NCBI RefSeq assembly: GCF_020164955.1 | Contig: NZ_JAIUHG010000028.1 | Span: forward strand, 24,106-88,105 | DNA length: 64,000 nucleotides | Direction: 5' to 3' | Origin: Mesorhizobium sp. CA8 | GTDB lineage: Bacteria; Pseudomonadota; Alphaproteobacteria; Rhizobiales; Rhizobiaceae | Shown here: positions 35,030 to 44,051 of the stretch, piece by piece | Layout: the number at the start of each line of letters is the position of its first letter | Numbering within the stretch: position 1 is the stretch's first letter | Program-made: the position numbers and the translations under genes | Notes under the pieces: generated by a model | Databases searched by the model: none | Seen by the model: the letters and a program-made list of their open reading frames with translations, nothing else | What the model was told of the DNA's origin: nothing

Positions 35030-37537
35030 ATGTCTCGGGAGACGTTCAATCGGCGAGTCTCGAGTATGACATCCATGCGTTTCCCCCGTGCCAATCATCC
35101 CGGCGCCTCAGCCAACGACAGCGACGACGAACATCGCAATCCGCGGGAAACCGGGCGCCATGGCGCGGTCCCGCAAGCAGGACAGGTCGTGCCGCTGCGA
35201 GTCCTGCACGGGACCGAATCGACGGTCGCTCGTAACGCATCGTCCGAATCGGTCGGCGACGATTTCGGCCTCCCAGCCTGGCAGAACTATTTCTTCCTTG
35301 CGCCCAATGTGCGTTTCACGCGCACGCCGGATACCGACCTCGCCAGGCGGGCCGCCCCGCCGGAGGATACCGCTCAGGGCAAGGCATCCGCGGTCGAGCC
35401 TGTCCGGCCCGCGCCGCCGACTCCGCCGCCAGCCGCTCCGGTCCGGAAAAGTTCCGCCGCTCCCGCCACGGCGCCGATGCAAACCAGGCCGGCCCGCGCA
35501 CCAGCCACTGTTGCCCCAGCCGCCGTCCCGAGCCCTCCGACCGCGCCGACCCAGGCTGAATCTGCTCCGACGCCAAAACCGCGCCTGAGCGGATTGCGCT
35601 GGTCCTATCTTTCCGATCATGCCTTTTTCGAGTTCGGCATGCCCTTCCTGGCCGAGCGCCTGGCGCGGGCGCGTCTGAACGAGACGGGGCAGGCGCCTGC
35701 CGTTCCGGCGCAGCCACTGATGCAGCCGGTGCCGGCGCAGCGTCCGGTCGCGCAACCGGTCCAGCCACGTGCCGCCTTCCCGGGTGAGGCGACGTCATTT
35801 TACCGGGTCATCGAATGGCGCTCCAACACGGCGGAGGCAAGTCCGATCTTGGCGCCCGTGCCGGCTCCGGCGGCCGCCCAACCGGCGCCTGCCAAGCCCA
35901 TGCCGATCTCCACCCCGGTAAGCGCCAGGAAAGCCAGGCAGGCACCATCGTTGCCCATGGCCGGCGAGGTCGAGCCGCTATCCGCGATGAGCGACTACGA
36001 GCTTCCTTCGGAAGAGCTTTTGCAGATGCCGCCCGAGGGCCAGGGCTTCTACATGTCGCAGGAGCGGATGGAGCAGAATGCCGATCTGCTCGAAAGCGTG
36101 TTGGAGGATTTCGGCGTCAAGGGCGAGATCATCCATGTCCGGCCGGGGCCGGTCGTCACGCTCTACGAGTTCGAGCCGGCCCCGGGTGTGAAATCCAGCC
36201 GCGTCATCGGGCTCGCCGACGATATCGCCCGCTCCATGTCGGCCGTCTCGGCGCGTGTCGCCGTGGTGCCGGGCCGCAATGTCATCGGCATCGAGCTGCC
36301 CAACGAGACGCGCGAGACGGTCTATTTCCGCGAGCTGATCGGCTCCGCCGGCTTCCGCAACACCTCCTGCAAGCTGGCGCTCGGCCTCGGCAAGACGATC
36401 GGCGGCGAACCGGTCATCGCCGAGCTCGCCAAGATGCCGCACCTCTTGGTGGCGGGCACCACCGGCTCGGGCAAGTCGGTCGCCATCAACACCATGATCC
36501 TGTCGCTGCTCTACCGGATGAAGCCGCAGGAGTGCCGCCTCATCATGGTCGACCCCAAAATGCTGGAACTCTCCGTTTATGACGGCATCCCGCATCTTCT
36601 GACGCCGGTCGTCACCGATCCCAAGAAGGCCGTCACGGCGCTCAAATGGGCCGTGCGCGAGATGGAGGACCGCTACCGCAAGATGGCGCGCCTCGGCGTG
36701 CGCAACATCGACGGTTACAACCAGCGCGCTGCCGGCGCCCGCGACAAGGGCGAGGTCGTGACCATGCAGGTGCAGACCGGCTTCGAGAGGGGCACCGGCG
36801 AGCCGCTGTTCGAGGAACGCGCGATCGACCTCGCGCCCATGCCCTACATCGTCATCATCGTCGACGAGATGGCCGACCTGATGATGGTGGCCGGCAAGGA
36901 GATCGAAGGCGCCATCCAGCGCCTGGCGCAGATGGCCCGCGCCGCCGGCATCCATCTGATCATGGCTACGCAACGCCCGTCCGTCGACGTCATCACCGGC
37001 ACCATCAAGGCCAATTTCCCGACCCGCATCTCCTTCCAGGTGACGTCGAAGATCGACAGCCGCACGATCCTCGGCGAGCAGGGTGCGGAACAACTGCTCG
37101 GCCAAGGCGACATGCTGCACATGGCCGGCGGCGGGCGCATTTCGCGCGTGCACGGCCCCTTCGTTTCCGACCTCGAGGTCGAGCAGGTCGTGGCGCATCT
37201 GAAAGCGCAGGGGCGTCCCGAATATCTCGACACCGTCACCGCCGACGAGGAGGAGGCCGAGGAAGCGGCCGATGCCGGCCCGGTCTTCGATAAGAGCGCG
37301 ATCGGAGAGGAGGATGGCGATGCGCTCTACGAGGAAGCCGTCAAGGTGGTCAAGCGCGACAAGAAGTGCTCGACCTCCTATATCCAGCGCCGCCTCGGCG
37401 TCGGCTACAACCGCGCCGCCTCGCTGGTCGAGCGCATGGAGAAGGAAGGCCTGGTCGGCGTTCCCAACCATGTTGGCAAGCGCGAGATCCTCACCGGTCG
37501 GCGCGATCGCGAGCCGGAGCGCGAGGAGATGGATTAG
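35030..37537 (+). CDS. FtsK-type DNA translocase without membrane domain
   Basis: An 835-residue protein. Residues 1-300 are low-complexity, Pro/Ala-rich and lack any membrane helix. The motor follows: an alpha domain (about 330-430), Walker A GTTGSGKS (about 475-482), Walker B IIVDEMADL and the RecA-like beta domain. The gamma winged helix (about 755-820, CSTSYIQRRLGVGYNRAA) reads KOPS-like sequences. Classical FtsK has four N-terminal membrane helices; this is the soluble paralogue type. It may move DNA to dif or act in another process. No ribosome site clearly fixes the start. Confidence 0.88.
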   Translation: MSRETFNRRVSSMTSMRFPRANHPGASANDSDDEHRNPRETGRHGAVPQAGQVVPLRVLHGTESTVARNASSESVGDDFGLPAWQNYFFLAPNVRFTRTPDTDLARRAAPPEDTAQGKASAVEPVRPAPPTPPPAAPVRKSSAAPATAPMQTRPARAPATVAPAAVPSPPTAPTQAESAPTPKPRLSGLRWSYLSDHAFFEFGMPFLAERLARARLNETGQAPAVPAQPLMQPVPAQRPVAQPVQPRAAFPGEATSFYRVIEWRSNTAEASPILAPVPAPAAAQPAPAKPMPISTPVSARKARQAPSLPMAGEVEPLSAMSDYELPSEELLQMPPEGQGFYMSQERMEQNADLLESVLEDFGVKGEIIHVRPGPVVTLYEFEPAPGVKSSRVIGLADDIARSMSAVSARVAVVPGRNVIGIELPNETRETVYFRELIGSAGFRNTSCKLALGLGKTIGGEPVIAELAKMPHLLVAGTTGSGKSVAINTMILSLLYRMKPQECRLIMVDPKMLELSVYDGIPHLLTPVVTDPKKAVTALKWAVREMEDRYRKMARLGVRNIDGYNQRAAGARDKGEVVTMQVQTGFERGTGEPLFEERAIDLAPMPYIVIIVDEMADLMMVAGKEIEGAIQRLAQMARAAGIHLIMATQRPSVDVITGTIKANFPTRISFQVTSKIDSRTILGEQGAEQLLGQGDMLHMAGGGRISRVHGPFVSDLEVEQVVAHLKAQGRPEYLDTVTADEEEAEEAADAGPVFDKSAIGEEDGDALYEEAVKVVKRDKKCSTSYIQRRLGVGYNRAASLVERMEKEGLVGVPNHVGKREILTGRRDREPEREEMD

Positions 37538-37550
37538 GCGGGCGCGCCAG

Positions 37551-37680
37551 ACCCCTCATCCGGCCGCTTCGCGGCCACCTTCTCCCCGACGGGGAGAAGA
37601 GACTGGCGCCAGCGCCGACCATCTCCTCGCCCCTTGGGGAGAGGTCAGCCGAGCGAAGCGGAGGCTGGGTGAGGGGGAGT
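37551..37680. repeat. Intergenic palindromic repeat (CCCTCATCC...GGGTGAGGG type)
   Basis: The outer arms ACCCCTCATCC and GGGTGAGGGGG are complementary. Inner hairpins GGCCGCTTCGCGGCC and TTCTCCCCGACGGGGAGAA are visible. It fills the gap between the convergent ftsK and engB genes and may end transcription from both. Confidence 0.75.
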
Positions 37681-37717
37681 GCCTACGCGGCAGGCTCGCT
37701 CCATGGCAATAACCGCG

Positions 37718-38389
37718 TCAGCCGCCGTTCGCCACTAAAGCGATGGCCGCGCGCAGCTCATCCAGCCCCGCGGCCTTTTCCGACGAGGTGGCCAGCACCA
37801 CCGGAAAGGCCGCCGGCCGCTTCTTGATCTTGGCCAGCGTCTCCCCGATCAGCCTCGGCACGCCGGCAGCCTTGATCTTGTCGGTCTTGGTCAGCACCAC
37901 CTGGTAGGACACCGCCGCCTTGTCGAGCAGCGTCAGCACTTCCTCGTCCTTGGCCTTGATGCCGTGGCGGGCGTCAATCAGCACATAGACGCGCTTCAGC
38001 GTCACGCGGCCTTGCAGATACTCGTAGATCAGCTTGGTCCACTCATCGACCTTGTCCTTCGGCGCGCTGGCATAGCCGTAGCCGGGCATGTCGACCAGCG
38101 CCATCGGCGGCAGGTCGGCGCCTTCGCCGGAAAAGCCGTCGGGCACGAAATAGTTGAGCTCCTGCGTGCGGCCCGGCGTGTTCGACGTCCGCGCCAGGCC
38201 CTTGTGCCCGACCAGCGCGTTGATCAGCGACGATTTGCCGACATTGGAACGGCCGGCGAAGGCGATCTCCGGCGGCCCTTCCGGCGGCAGGAACTTCATC
38301 GACGGCACGCCGCGGATGAAGACCCAGCCGCGGGTGAACAGCTCCGGACTGATCGCCGTTTCGTTCGTGCTCTTTTCGGGCGCGTTCAA
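37718..38389 (-). CDS. engB: Ribosome-biogenesis GTPase EngB/YsxC (TTG start)
   Basis: About 223 residues. The G1 motif is GRSNVGKS (46-53), G2 region NTPGRTQELNYF, G3 DMPGYG, G4 TKTD and G5 in ATSSEKAAG. This GTPase helps assemble the 50S subunit. No ATG fits the family N-terminus; a TTG at 38389 has GGAGG seven bases upstream and overlaps the TGA of the acetyltransferase gene, so translation is probably coupled. Confidence 0.93.
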   Translation of the reverse strand: MNAPEKSTNETAISPELFTRGWVFIRGVPSMKFLPPEGPPEIAFAGRSNVGKSSLINALVGHKGLARTSNTPGRTQELNYFVPDGFSGEGADLPPMALVDMPGYGYASAPKDKVDEWTKLIYEYLQGRVTLKRVYVLIDARHGIKAKDEEVLTLLDKAAVSYQVVLTKTDKIKAAGVPRLIGETLAKIKKRPAAFPVVLATSSEKAAGLDELRAAIALVANGG

Positions 38390-39024
38390 ACCGCTGCCTC
38401 CAGCCTGGAAATGTCGGCGCCGCGAATGGCATCGAGATTGCGGCTGATCTTGTCGACCGGCCAATCCCACCAGGCAGCCTTCAATAGCCGCCGCACCGTG
38501 AATTCGTCGAAGCGCATCTTTACCACCTTGGCCGGATTGCCAGCCACGATCGCATAAGGCGGCACGTCGTGCGTGACAACCGATTTCGCGGCGACGATAG
38601 CGCCATTGCCGATCCTACCGCCCGGCATGATCACCGCATCCATGCCGATCCACACGTCATTTTCGACAATGGTGTCGCCGCGGATTTCCTTCGTCCATGT
38701 CTCGGGGTTGAAGCCTTCCTCCCAGCCATGGCCGAAGATGTTGAACGGATAGGTCGAGAAGCCGGACATGGCGTGGTTGGCGCCGTTCATGATGAAGCGC
38801 GCGCCCTCGGCGATGGCGCAGAACTTGCCGATCACCAGCCTGTCGCCGATGAAGTCGTAGTGATGCAGCACGCATTTCTCGGCGAATTTATCGGGACCGT
38901 CCGGGTCGTCGTAATAGGTGAAGTCGCCGATGTCGATGTTGGGCGACGTCACCAGCCCCTTCAGGAAGCCGACGCGCGGATGCATCGCGATCGGATGCTT
39001 GATATTGGGGTTGGGTCCGGTCAT
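38386..39024 (-). CDS. CatB/Vat-type hexapeptide acetyltransferase (XAT family)
   Basis: A 212-residue left-handed beta-helix acetyltransferase. The block HYDFIGDRLVIGKFCAIAEG with IMNGANHAMSG and STYPFNIFGHGWE is the xenobiotic acetyltransferase pattern, with the catalytic His in GANHAM. Relatives acetylate chloramphenicol or streptogramins; natural substrates in soil bacteria are uncertain. AAAGGA precedes the ATG at 39024. It sits between yidC and engB and overlaps the engB start by two bases. Confidence 0.87.
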   Translation of the reverse strand: MTGPNPNIKHPIAMHPRVGFLKGLVTSPNIDIGDFTYYDDPDGPDKFAEKCVLHHYDFIGDRLVIGKFCAIAEGARFIMNGANHAMSGFSTYPFNIFGHGWEEGFNPETWTKEIRGDTIVENDVWIGMDAVIMPGGRIGNGAIVAAKSVVTHDVPPYAIVAGNPAKVVKMRFDEFTVRRLLKAAWWDWPVDKISRNLDAIRGADISRLEAAV

Positions 39025-39302
39025 CGCGGTCCTTTGCAGGCGGGTTTGGGCGCGGCCGACGAAGCTCCCGCGCGTGATCAAACTAACGCGATCCTTCGAC
39101 AGCACCAACCGTTCAATGGCTGCCGCGGCAGATCGCGATCGGGGGAAAGGGGCGCTGTCGGAGATTGGCCGAAACCCCTGCGAGTCGTCATACTCGGCCC
39201 TGCCGGTTTCGGCGCTTGGCGAAAATGCGCTGTGGCTGAAGATGGCGGCGGGTTGATCGGCCACTTCTGGCGCCGACGTTGGAAGTTAGCCGGATCGCCC
39301 GC

Positions 39303-39455
39303 GACGTCGTCATACTCGGGCTCGACCCGAGTATCGGTGCCGTGACCCTTGCCGTAGAGTACTACGGCGCAGAATTCTGTAGCCGCCGCAACGCCTTAGC
39401 GTAGCGGCATGGATTCCAGGGTCTGCGCGCGTCGCTCCGCTCCTTGCTGAGCTGC
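39303..39455. repeat. Dispersed rhizobial repeat with two hairpins; fills part of a 438-base gene gap
   Basis: ATACTCGGG (39312-39320) and CCCGAGTAT (39326-39334) form one hairpin; GCCGTAG (39351-39357) and CTACGGC (39362-39368) form another. The conserved words ATGGATTCCAGGGTCTGCG follow. This pattern is common between genes in Mesorhizobium-like genomes as I recall. The remaining bases of the gap (39025-39302) hold the promoter side of the acetyltransferase gene and no ORF I can support. Confidence 0.65.
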
Positions 39456-39462
39456 ACGCCGT

Positions 39463-41277
39463 CTATTCCGCTGGCGATGGTTTCTTGCGGAACATCGAAG
39501 CCAGATTGTCCCACAATTCGATCTTGGCGCCCTGGCGCTTCATGATCACGCCCTGCTGCAGGATCGACAGGGTGTTGTTCCAGGCCCAGTAGATGACGAG
39601 GCCGGCCGGAAACGAGCCCATCATGAAGGTGAAGATCACCGGCATCCAGGTGAAGATCGCTGCCTGCGTCGGGTCCGGCGGCGCCGGGTTCATGCGCATC
39701 TGCAGGAACATGGTGATGCCCATCACCACCGCCCAGGCACCCATATGCGGCAGGAAGGCCGGCGGTGCGAACGGCAGCAGGCCGAACAGGTTGAAGATCG
39801 AGGTCGGATCGGGCGCCGCAAGGTCGTGGATCCAGCCGAAGAACGGCGCATGCCGCATCTCGATGGTGATGTAGAGCACCTTGTAGAGCGAGAAGAAGAC
39901 CGGGATCTGCAGCGCCACCGGCCAGCAGCCGGCCAGCGGATTAATCTTCTCGGTCTTGTAGAGCTCCATCATCGCCTGCTGCTGCTTCATCTTGTCGTCC
40001 GCGTATTTCTCGCGGATCTCCAGCATCTTCGGCTGCACCTTCTTCATATTCGCCATCGAAGCATAGGACTTGTTGGCCAGCGGGAAGAAGATCGCCTTGA
40101 CGACGACGGTGGTGGCGAGGATCGCCAGCCCGAAATTGCCGAAGAATTTGTAGAGCGTGTCGATGAGCCAGAACATCGGCTTGGTAATGAAATAGAACCA
40201 GCCCCAGTCGATCAAAAGATCGAAGCGTTTGATGTGGCGGTCCTGGGCATAGGCGTTGATCTTGGCGACTTCCTTGGCTCCGGCGAAGACTTCGGTCTCG
40301 ACGGTCGCCGACTGGCCGGCCTCGATGTTAATCGGGTCGGTCAGGAAGTCGGACTGATAGCGGTGACGCCCGTCCTCGAAATAGGCATAGCGCGGCTGGA
40401 AGGGCTGCTTCTCGGTCGGCACCAGCGTCACGGCCCAGTATTTGTCGGTGATGCCGAGCCAGCCGTCGGTCGACTTGCCGGGCTTGACTTCCTTGTCCTT
40501 CTCGATGGTCGCGTATTTGTACTCCGACAGCCCCTCGGCGCCGGTGACGCCGATCAGGCCCTCATGCAGCACATAGGTGCTGGCGACCGCCGGCTTGTCG
40601 TAGCGCGTGACCCGGCCATAATTGAACAGGCTGACGGCGGCGCTGCCTGAATTCTGCACCGTGTCGGAAACGGTGAACATATAGTCGTTGTCGACCGAGA
40701 TGGTGCGCTTGAAGGTGAGACCCTTGTCGTTGGTGTAGGTCAGCGTCACCGGCGTCGACGGGGTCAGCGTCGGATTGCCCTCGACGCTCCACACCGTGTC
40801 CGAGCTTGGCACCGCGCCTGTCTTGTCGGTGCCGACGAAACCGATCTCGGCGAAATAGCCGGTGGGCAGCGCCTGCGGGTTGAGCAGCTGGATCTCGGGC
40901 GAATTCTTGTCGACCGTCTCGGTGTAGTGCTTGAGCTTCAGGTCGTCGAGGCGTGCGCCGGTCAGGTTGATCGAACCTTCGAGGCTCGGCGTGTCGATCT
41001 TGACGCGCTTGGTCGCGGCGATGGCCTGGTCACGGCCGGCCGCCGTCGCCGTATCGCCGCCGGGCGCGCTGGGAATGGCGCCTGGCGCCTGAGCCGTCGG
41101 CGCCGCGCCCGGATTGGTTCCCTGCGCTTCCTTCTTCTGCGCCTCGACGCGCTGCTGCTCGATGCGGGCCTGCTCGCGCTGCTGCTCCATCTTCGGGTTC
41201 ATATAGAACACCTGCCAGAGCGTCAGGATCAGCACCGACAGCGCGATGGTGAGGAAGAAATTGCGGTTGTTTTCCAT
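39463..41277 (-). CDS. yidC: Membrane protein insertase YidC
   Basis: A 604-residue inner-membrane insertase. An N-terminal helix (FFLTIALSVLILTLWQVFY) is followed by a Gln/Ala-rich linker, the large periplasmic P1 domain (about 80-345) and the conserved five-helix core (about 360-590). The core includes KAIFFPLANKSYASM, the cytoplasmic hairpin KVQPKMLEIREKYADDKMKQQQ and PLAGCWPVALQIPVFFSLYKVL. It begins 13 bases after rnpA, the standard order. Confidence 0.97.
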   Translation of the reverse strand: MENNRNFFLTIALSVLILTLWQVFYMNPKMEQQREQARIEQQRVEAQKKEAQGTNPGAAPTAQAPGAIPSAPGGDTATAAGRDQAIAATKRVKIDTPSLEGSINLTGARLDDLKLKHYTETVDKNSPEIQLLNPQALPTGYFAEIGFVGTDKTGAVPSSDTVWSVEGNPTLTPSTPVTLTYTNDKGLTFKRTISVDNDYMFTVSDTVQNSGSAAVSLFNYGRVTRYDKPAVASTYVLHEGLIGVTGAEGLSEYKYATIEKDKEVKPGKSTDGWLGITDKYWAVTLVPTEKQPFQPRYAYFEDGRHRYQSDFLTDPINIEAGQSATVETEVFAGAKEVAKINAYAQDRHIKRFDLLIDWGWFYFITKPMFWLIDTLYKFFGNFGLAILATTVVVKAIFFPLANKSYASMANMKKVQPKMLEIREKYADDKMKQQQAMMELYKTEKINPLAGCWPVALQIPVFFSLYKVLYITIEMRHAPFFGWIHDLAAPDPTSIFNLFGLLPFAPPAFLPHMGAWAVVMGITMFLQMRMNPAPPDPTQAAIFTWMPVIFTFMMGSFPAGLVIYWAWNNTLSILQQGVIMKRQGAKIELWDNLASMFRKKPSPAE

Positions 41278-41290
41278 CGAAAGCCCTGGC

Positions 41291-41644
41291 CTATCGTGTT
41301 CCGCGCAGCCGGCGGGAAAGCTCGGCCTTCAACTGGCCGAAGGGAATGGCAAGCACGTCTTCACGCCCGACGATGACATAGTCATTGCCGGGCGCCATGT
41401 CATCGGCGGCATGAACGCGCACGGCTTCCCTCAGCCGCCGCCGGACGCGGTTTCGCACCACGGCGTTGCCGACCTTTTTGGTGACGGTGTAGCCGACGCG
41501 CGGCGCAAGGTCATCGCCGCGGTCGAGAACTTCAACGAGAAAAAGCCGCCCGCGGCGTTTCTCGCCGCCGCGCACAGCCAGGAAATCCGCGCGTTTCAGA
41601 AGCCGCCCGGGAGTTTTCCCTTGTGGCTTGCCGGGTGCGGGCAA
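41291..41644 (-). CDS. rnpA: Ribonuclease P protein component (TTG start)
   Basis: About 117 residues. The RnpA core is visible as LLKRADFLAVRGGEKRRGRLFLVEVL and VGYTVTKKVGNAVVRNRVRRRLREAVR. It assists the RNase P RNA in tRNA 5' maturation. There is no ATG or GTG near the family N-terminus. A TTG at 41644 gives normal length and lies 16 bases after the rpmH stop; longer frames would overlap rpmH. Confidence 0.9.
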   Translation of the reverse strand: MPAPGKPQGKTPGRLLKRADFLAVRGGEKRRGRLFLVEVLDRGDDLAPRVGYTVTKKVGNAVVRNRVRRRLREAVRVHAADDMAPGNDYVIVGREDVLAIPFGQLKAELSRRLRGTR

Positions 41645-41660
41645 CGATCTCGTCTTCCGC

Positions 41661-41795
41661 TCAGGCGCTGAGCCGCTTGCGGCCGCGGTTGCGGCGGGCA
41701 GCAACGACGCCACGGCCACCCTTGGTGGCCATGCGGGCACGGAAACCATGCCGGCGCTTACGGACGAGCTTGGACGGTTGGTAGGTACGCTTCAT
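41661..41795 (-). CDS. rpmH: 50S ribosomal protein L34
   Basis: A 44-residue protein, start MKRTYQPSKLVRKRRHGF and end RRNRGRKRLSA, the full L34 sequence pattern. It is the first gene of rpmH-rnpA-yidC. The 256-base gap upstream, shared with the histidine kinase gene, should hold its promoter. Confidence 0.98.
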   Translation of the reverse strand: MKRTYQPSKLVRKRRHGFRARMATKGGRGVVAARRNRGRKRLSA

Positions 41796-42051
41796 TTGTT
41801 TTAATACCGCGGCGTGCGGCCCTTCTTGATTCTGTCACTCTGTAACAGGAGCTTTGCCGGGCCGGCTTAGGCGCGATCGAAACCGCGCCGGGACGAATGG
41901 CCCGAGCGTGAGCGGGCTTATAGAAAGAAGGTTTTTGGAAGTCAATCCGGCGTGGCAGCGAGTCATTTTTTCGCTGGACCAAGGTTGAAATTGGCAAAAA
42001 AGCCGCAAATCGCATAATCTTGGCCGATCAAGGCTTCGTGAAGAACGTGTC

Positions 42052-43545
42052 ATGACGAGTGAAGCTCTGTCCACCGATGAAAAAGCGCGGCCGGCTGCGG
42101 CGAATTCGTCGCGGCGGGTGCCGCTGTCGCGCGGCCTGTCGACCAAGCTTCTCTTCCTCACCATCGCCTTCGTGCTTTTGGCCGAAGTCCTGATCTTCCT
42201 GCCCTGGATCGCCAGCTACCGGGTCAACTGGCTGAAGGAGCGCTTGAGCACCGCAGCCGCCGTGTCGATCGTGCTCTTGCAGGGCGAGCCCAACGCGCTG
42301 TCGCACAACGCCCAGAACGACGTGCTGATGGCGATCGGCGCCAAGGCGATCGCCGTGCGCGACGGCGGGGTCTCCCGGCTGCTCGTCGTTTCCGACATGC
42401 CGCCCCAGGTCGACGAGCATATCGACATCGCCGGTGTCGGCCTCGTCAACGGCATGACCGGCGCGCTCGACACGCTCTTCTTCGGCGGCAAGCGCATGCT
42501 GCGCGTCTTCGGCCCGGTCGGCGACAGCGACAAGGAATTCGAGCTGATCATGCCGGATTACCGTCTGCGCGACGCTATGCTCAGATATTCGCGCAATGTC
42601 GCCGTCGTCTCGCTGCTCATCTCGCTCTTCACCGCCATGCTGGTCTATGCGGCGATCGACCTGATCATGATCGGACCGATCCGCACCCTGACGCGCTCGA
42701 TCCTGGCCTTCTCCGAGGCGCCCGACGATCCTGGACGCGTCATCCGCCCCGCCGACCGCGCCGACGAGATCGGGGTCGCCGAGCGCGAGCTGTCGCAGAT
42801 GCAGGACCGGCTGCAGAAAATGCTGTCGGAGCAGAAGCATCTCGCCGACCTCGGCCTCGCCGTCTCCAAGATCAACCATGACATGCGCAACATCCTCGCT
42901 TCCGCGCAGCTGATGTCGGATCGCCTGCGCCAGGTGAAGGACCCGACCGTGCAGGCCTTCGCGCCGAAGCTTCTGCGCGCCCTCGACCGCGCGGTCTCCT
43001 ATTCCGAAGGCGTGCTTCACTATGGCCGCACGCAGGAGCCGGCGCCGTTGCGCCGCCGGGTGCGGCTGCGCCAGCTGGTTGACGACGTGCACGGCCTGCT
43101 CGACATTGAGGAGGGCATCGAGTTCGTCAACGGCGTTGAGGCCGCCTTCGAGGTCGACGCCGATTCCGACCAGCTGTTCCGCGTGCTGACTAATCTTTGC
43201 CGCAACTCCGTGCAGGCGATGGCCGCCGATACCGAAAGCGCGGTGGTGCGCCGGCTGGCGGTCTCGGCCGAGCGCCATGGCAGCGTCAGCCGCATCACCG
43301 TCGCCGACACCGGCCCCGGCCTGCCGCCCAAGGCGCGCGAGAATCTGTTCGCCGCCTTCCGCGGCTCGGCGCGCAGCGGCGGCACTGGCCTAGGCTTGGC
43401 GATCGCGCATGAACTGATCCGCGCCCATGGCGGCACAGTCGAGCTTGTCGAATCGATCGGCGGCCGCACCGTCTTCGCCGTCACCATCCCCGACCAGCCG
43501 GTCCGGCTCGACCAGGCGCGCAACGGCCTGCGCCGCCCGGCTTGA
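42052..43545 (+). CDS. Orphan sensor histidine kinase
   Basis: A 497-residue membrane kinase. Two membrane helices (about 32-52 and 182-204) border a periplasmic sensor of about 130 residues. A HAMP-like linker (205-260) leads to an H-box with H276 (SKINHDMRN). The ATPase part has N-box LTNLCRNSVQA, G1 DTGPGLP and G2 GGTGLGLAI. No response regulator gene is next to it. It is divergent from rpmH. The signal is unknown. Confidence 0.9.
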   Translation: MTSEALSTDEKARPAAANSSRRVPLSRGLSTKLLFLTIAFVLLAEVLIFLPWIASYRVNWLKERLSTAAAVSIVLLQGEPNALSHNAQNDVLMAIGAKAIAVRDGGVSRLLVVSDMPPQVDEHIDIAGVGLVNGMTGALDTLFFGGKRMLRVFGPVGDSDKEFELIMPDYRLRDAMLRYSRNVAVVSLLISLFTAMLVYAAIDLIMIGPIRTLTRSILAFSEAPDDPGRVIRPADRADEIGVAERELSQMQDRLQKMLSEQKHLADLGLAVSKINHDMRNILASAQLMSDRLRQVKDPTVQAFAPKLLRALDRAVSYSEGVLHYGRTQEPAPLRRRVRLRQLVDDVHGLLDIEEGIEFVNGVEAAFEVDADSDQLFRVLTNLCRNSVQAMAADTESAVVRRLAVSAERHGSVSRITVADTGPGLPPKARENLFAAFRGSARSGGTGLGLAIAHELIRAHGGTVELVESIGGRTVFAVTIPDQPVRLDQARNGLRRPA

Positions 43546-43734
43546 GGCCATCGCCCTCCGGCGGAGCCGCTTGTCGCCAGCGGAGCGCCTCGATCAAAGC
43601 CGGCAAAACCACCTGCGACAAAACTTTTGCCGGATCGGCTTGCTTTTCGCAAATTCAGTCGTTAGGGAACACTCCACATCGCGGCCGGCCGTTTCGACCG
43701 GATCGCGGGGCCTGTGTCACACACGGCCTGTTGC

Positions 43735-43811
43735 GCGCCCGTAGCTCAGCTGGATAGAGCACCAGACTACGAATCTGGGGGTCAGGAGTTCGAATCTCTT
43801 CGGGCGCGCCA
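43735..43811 (+). tRNA. tRNA-Arg (ACG)
   Basis: A 77-base cloverleaf. The acceptor stem GCGCCCG pairs with CGGGCGC, and CCA is encoded at 43809-43811. D-arm AGCTCAGCTGGATAGAGC, anticodon stem CCAGA/TCTGG with loop CTACGAA (anticodon ACG at 43769-43771), and T-loop TTCGAAT are intact. It reads CGU and, after wobble deamination, CGC and CGA. Confidence 0.97.
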
Positions 43812-43964
43812 ATAATTCAGATATTTAGCTGAATCCCACCGTTTCAAATGGCCGTTTTGAACGGTTTTGAATCGTCGGATGGATCTGCGCGGCTGGACGA
43901 ACCGCAGCGTAGGATCGGGCGACCATCCGGCCCGAGCCGTGTTGCATTCTTATATATGCCAAAA

Positions 43965-44021
43965 CCAATTGCAAAACAAAACCAGTCGGTCTAAGCTGAA
44001 CCGATTGCACAACACAATCAG
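43965..44021. promoter_or_regulatory. Two imperfect 21-base direct repeats before the DHFR-like gene
   Basis: The segments 43965-43985 and 44001-44021 share CC(A/G)ATTGCA and AACA near their starts and CAG at their ends. They repeat with a 36-base period, and a TATATA is just upstream. They could be tandem regulator sites for the reductase gene. Confidence 0.4.
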
Positions 44022-44051
44022 ATCGCGCGAATGCCATGTGAGGATCAGGCA

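Noticed and set aside
35978..37471. Long open frame on the minus strand opposite ftsK
   Set aside because: Composition is His/Asp/Arg-rich with no family features; it is the antisense shadow of a high-GC gene.
37551..37680. Could be part of a CRISPR array because of repeated CCCC/GGGG words
   Set aside because: Only one imperfect palindromic unit; no regular repeat-spacer pattern anywhere in the window.
41796..42051. Possible replication origin next to rpmH
   Set aside because: No dnaA gene and no obvious DnaA-box cluster; in this bacterial class rpmH is not a reliable origin marker.
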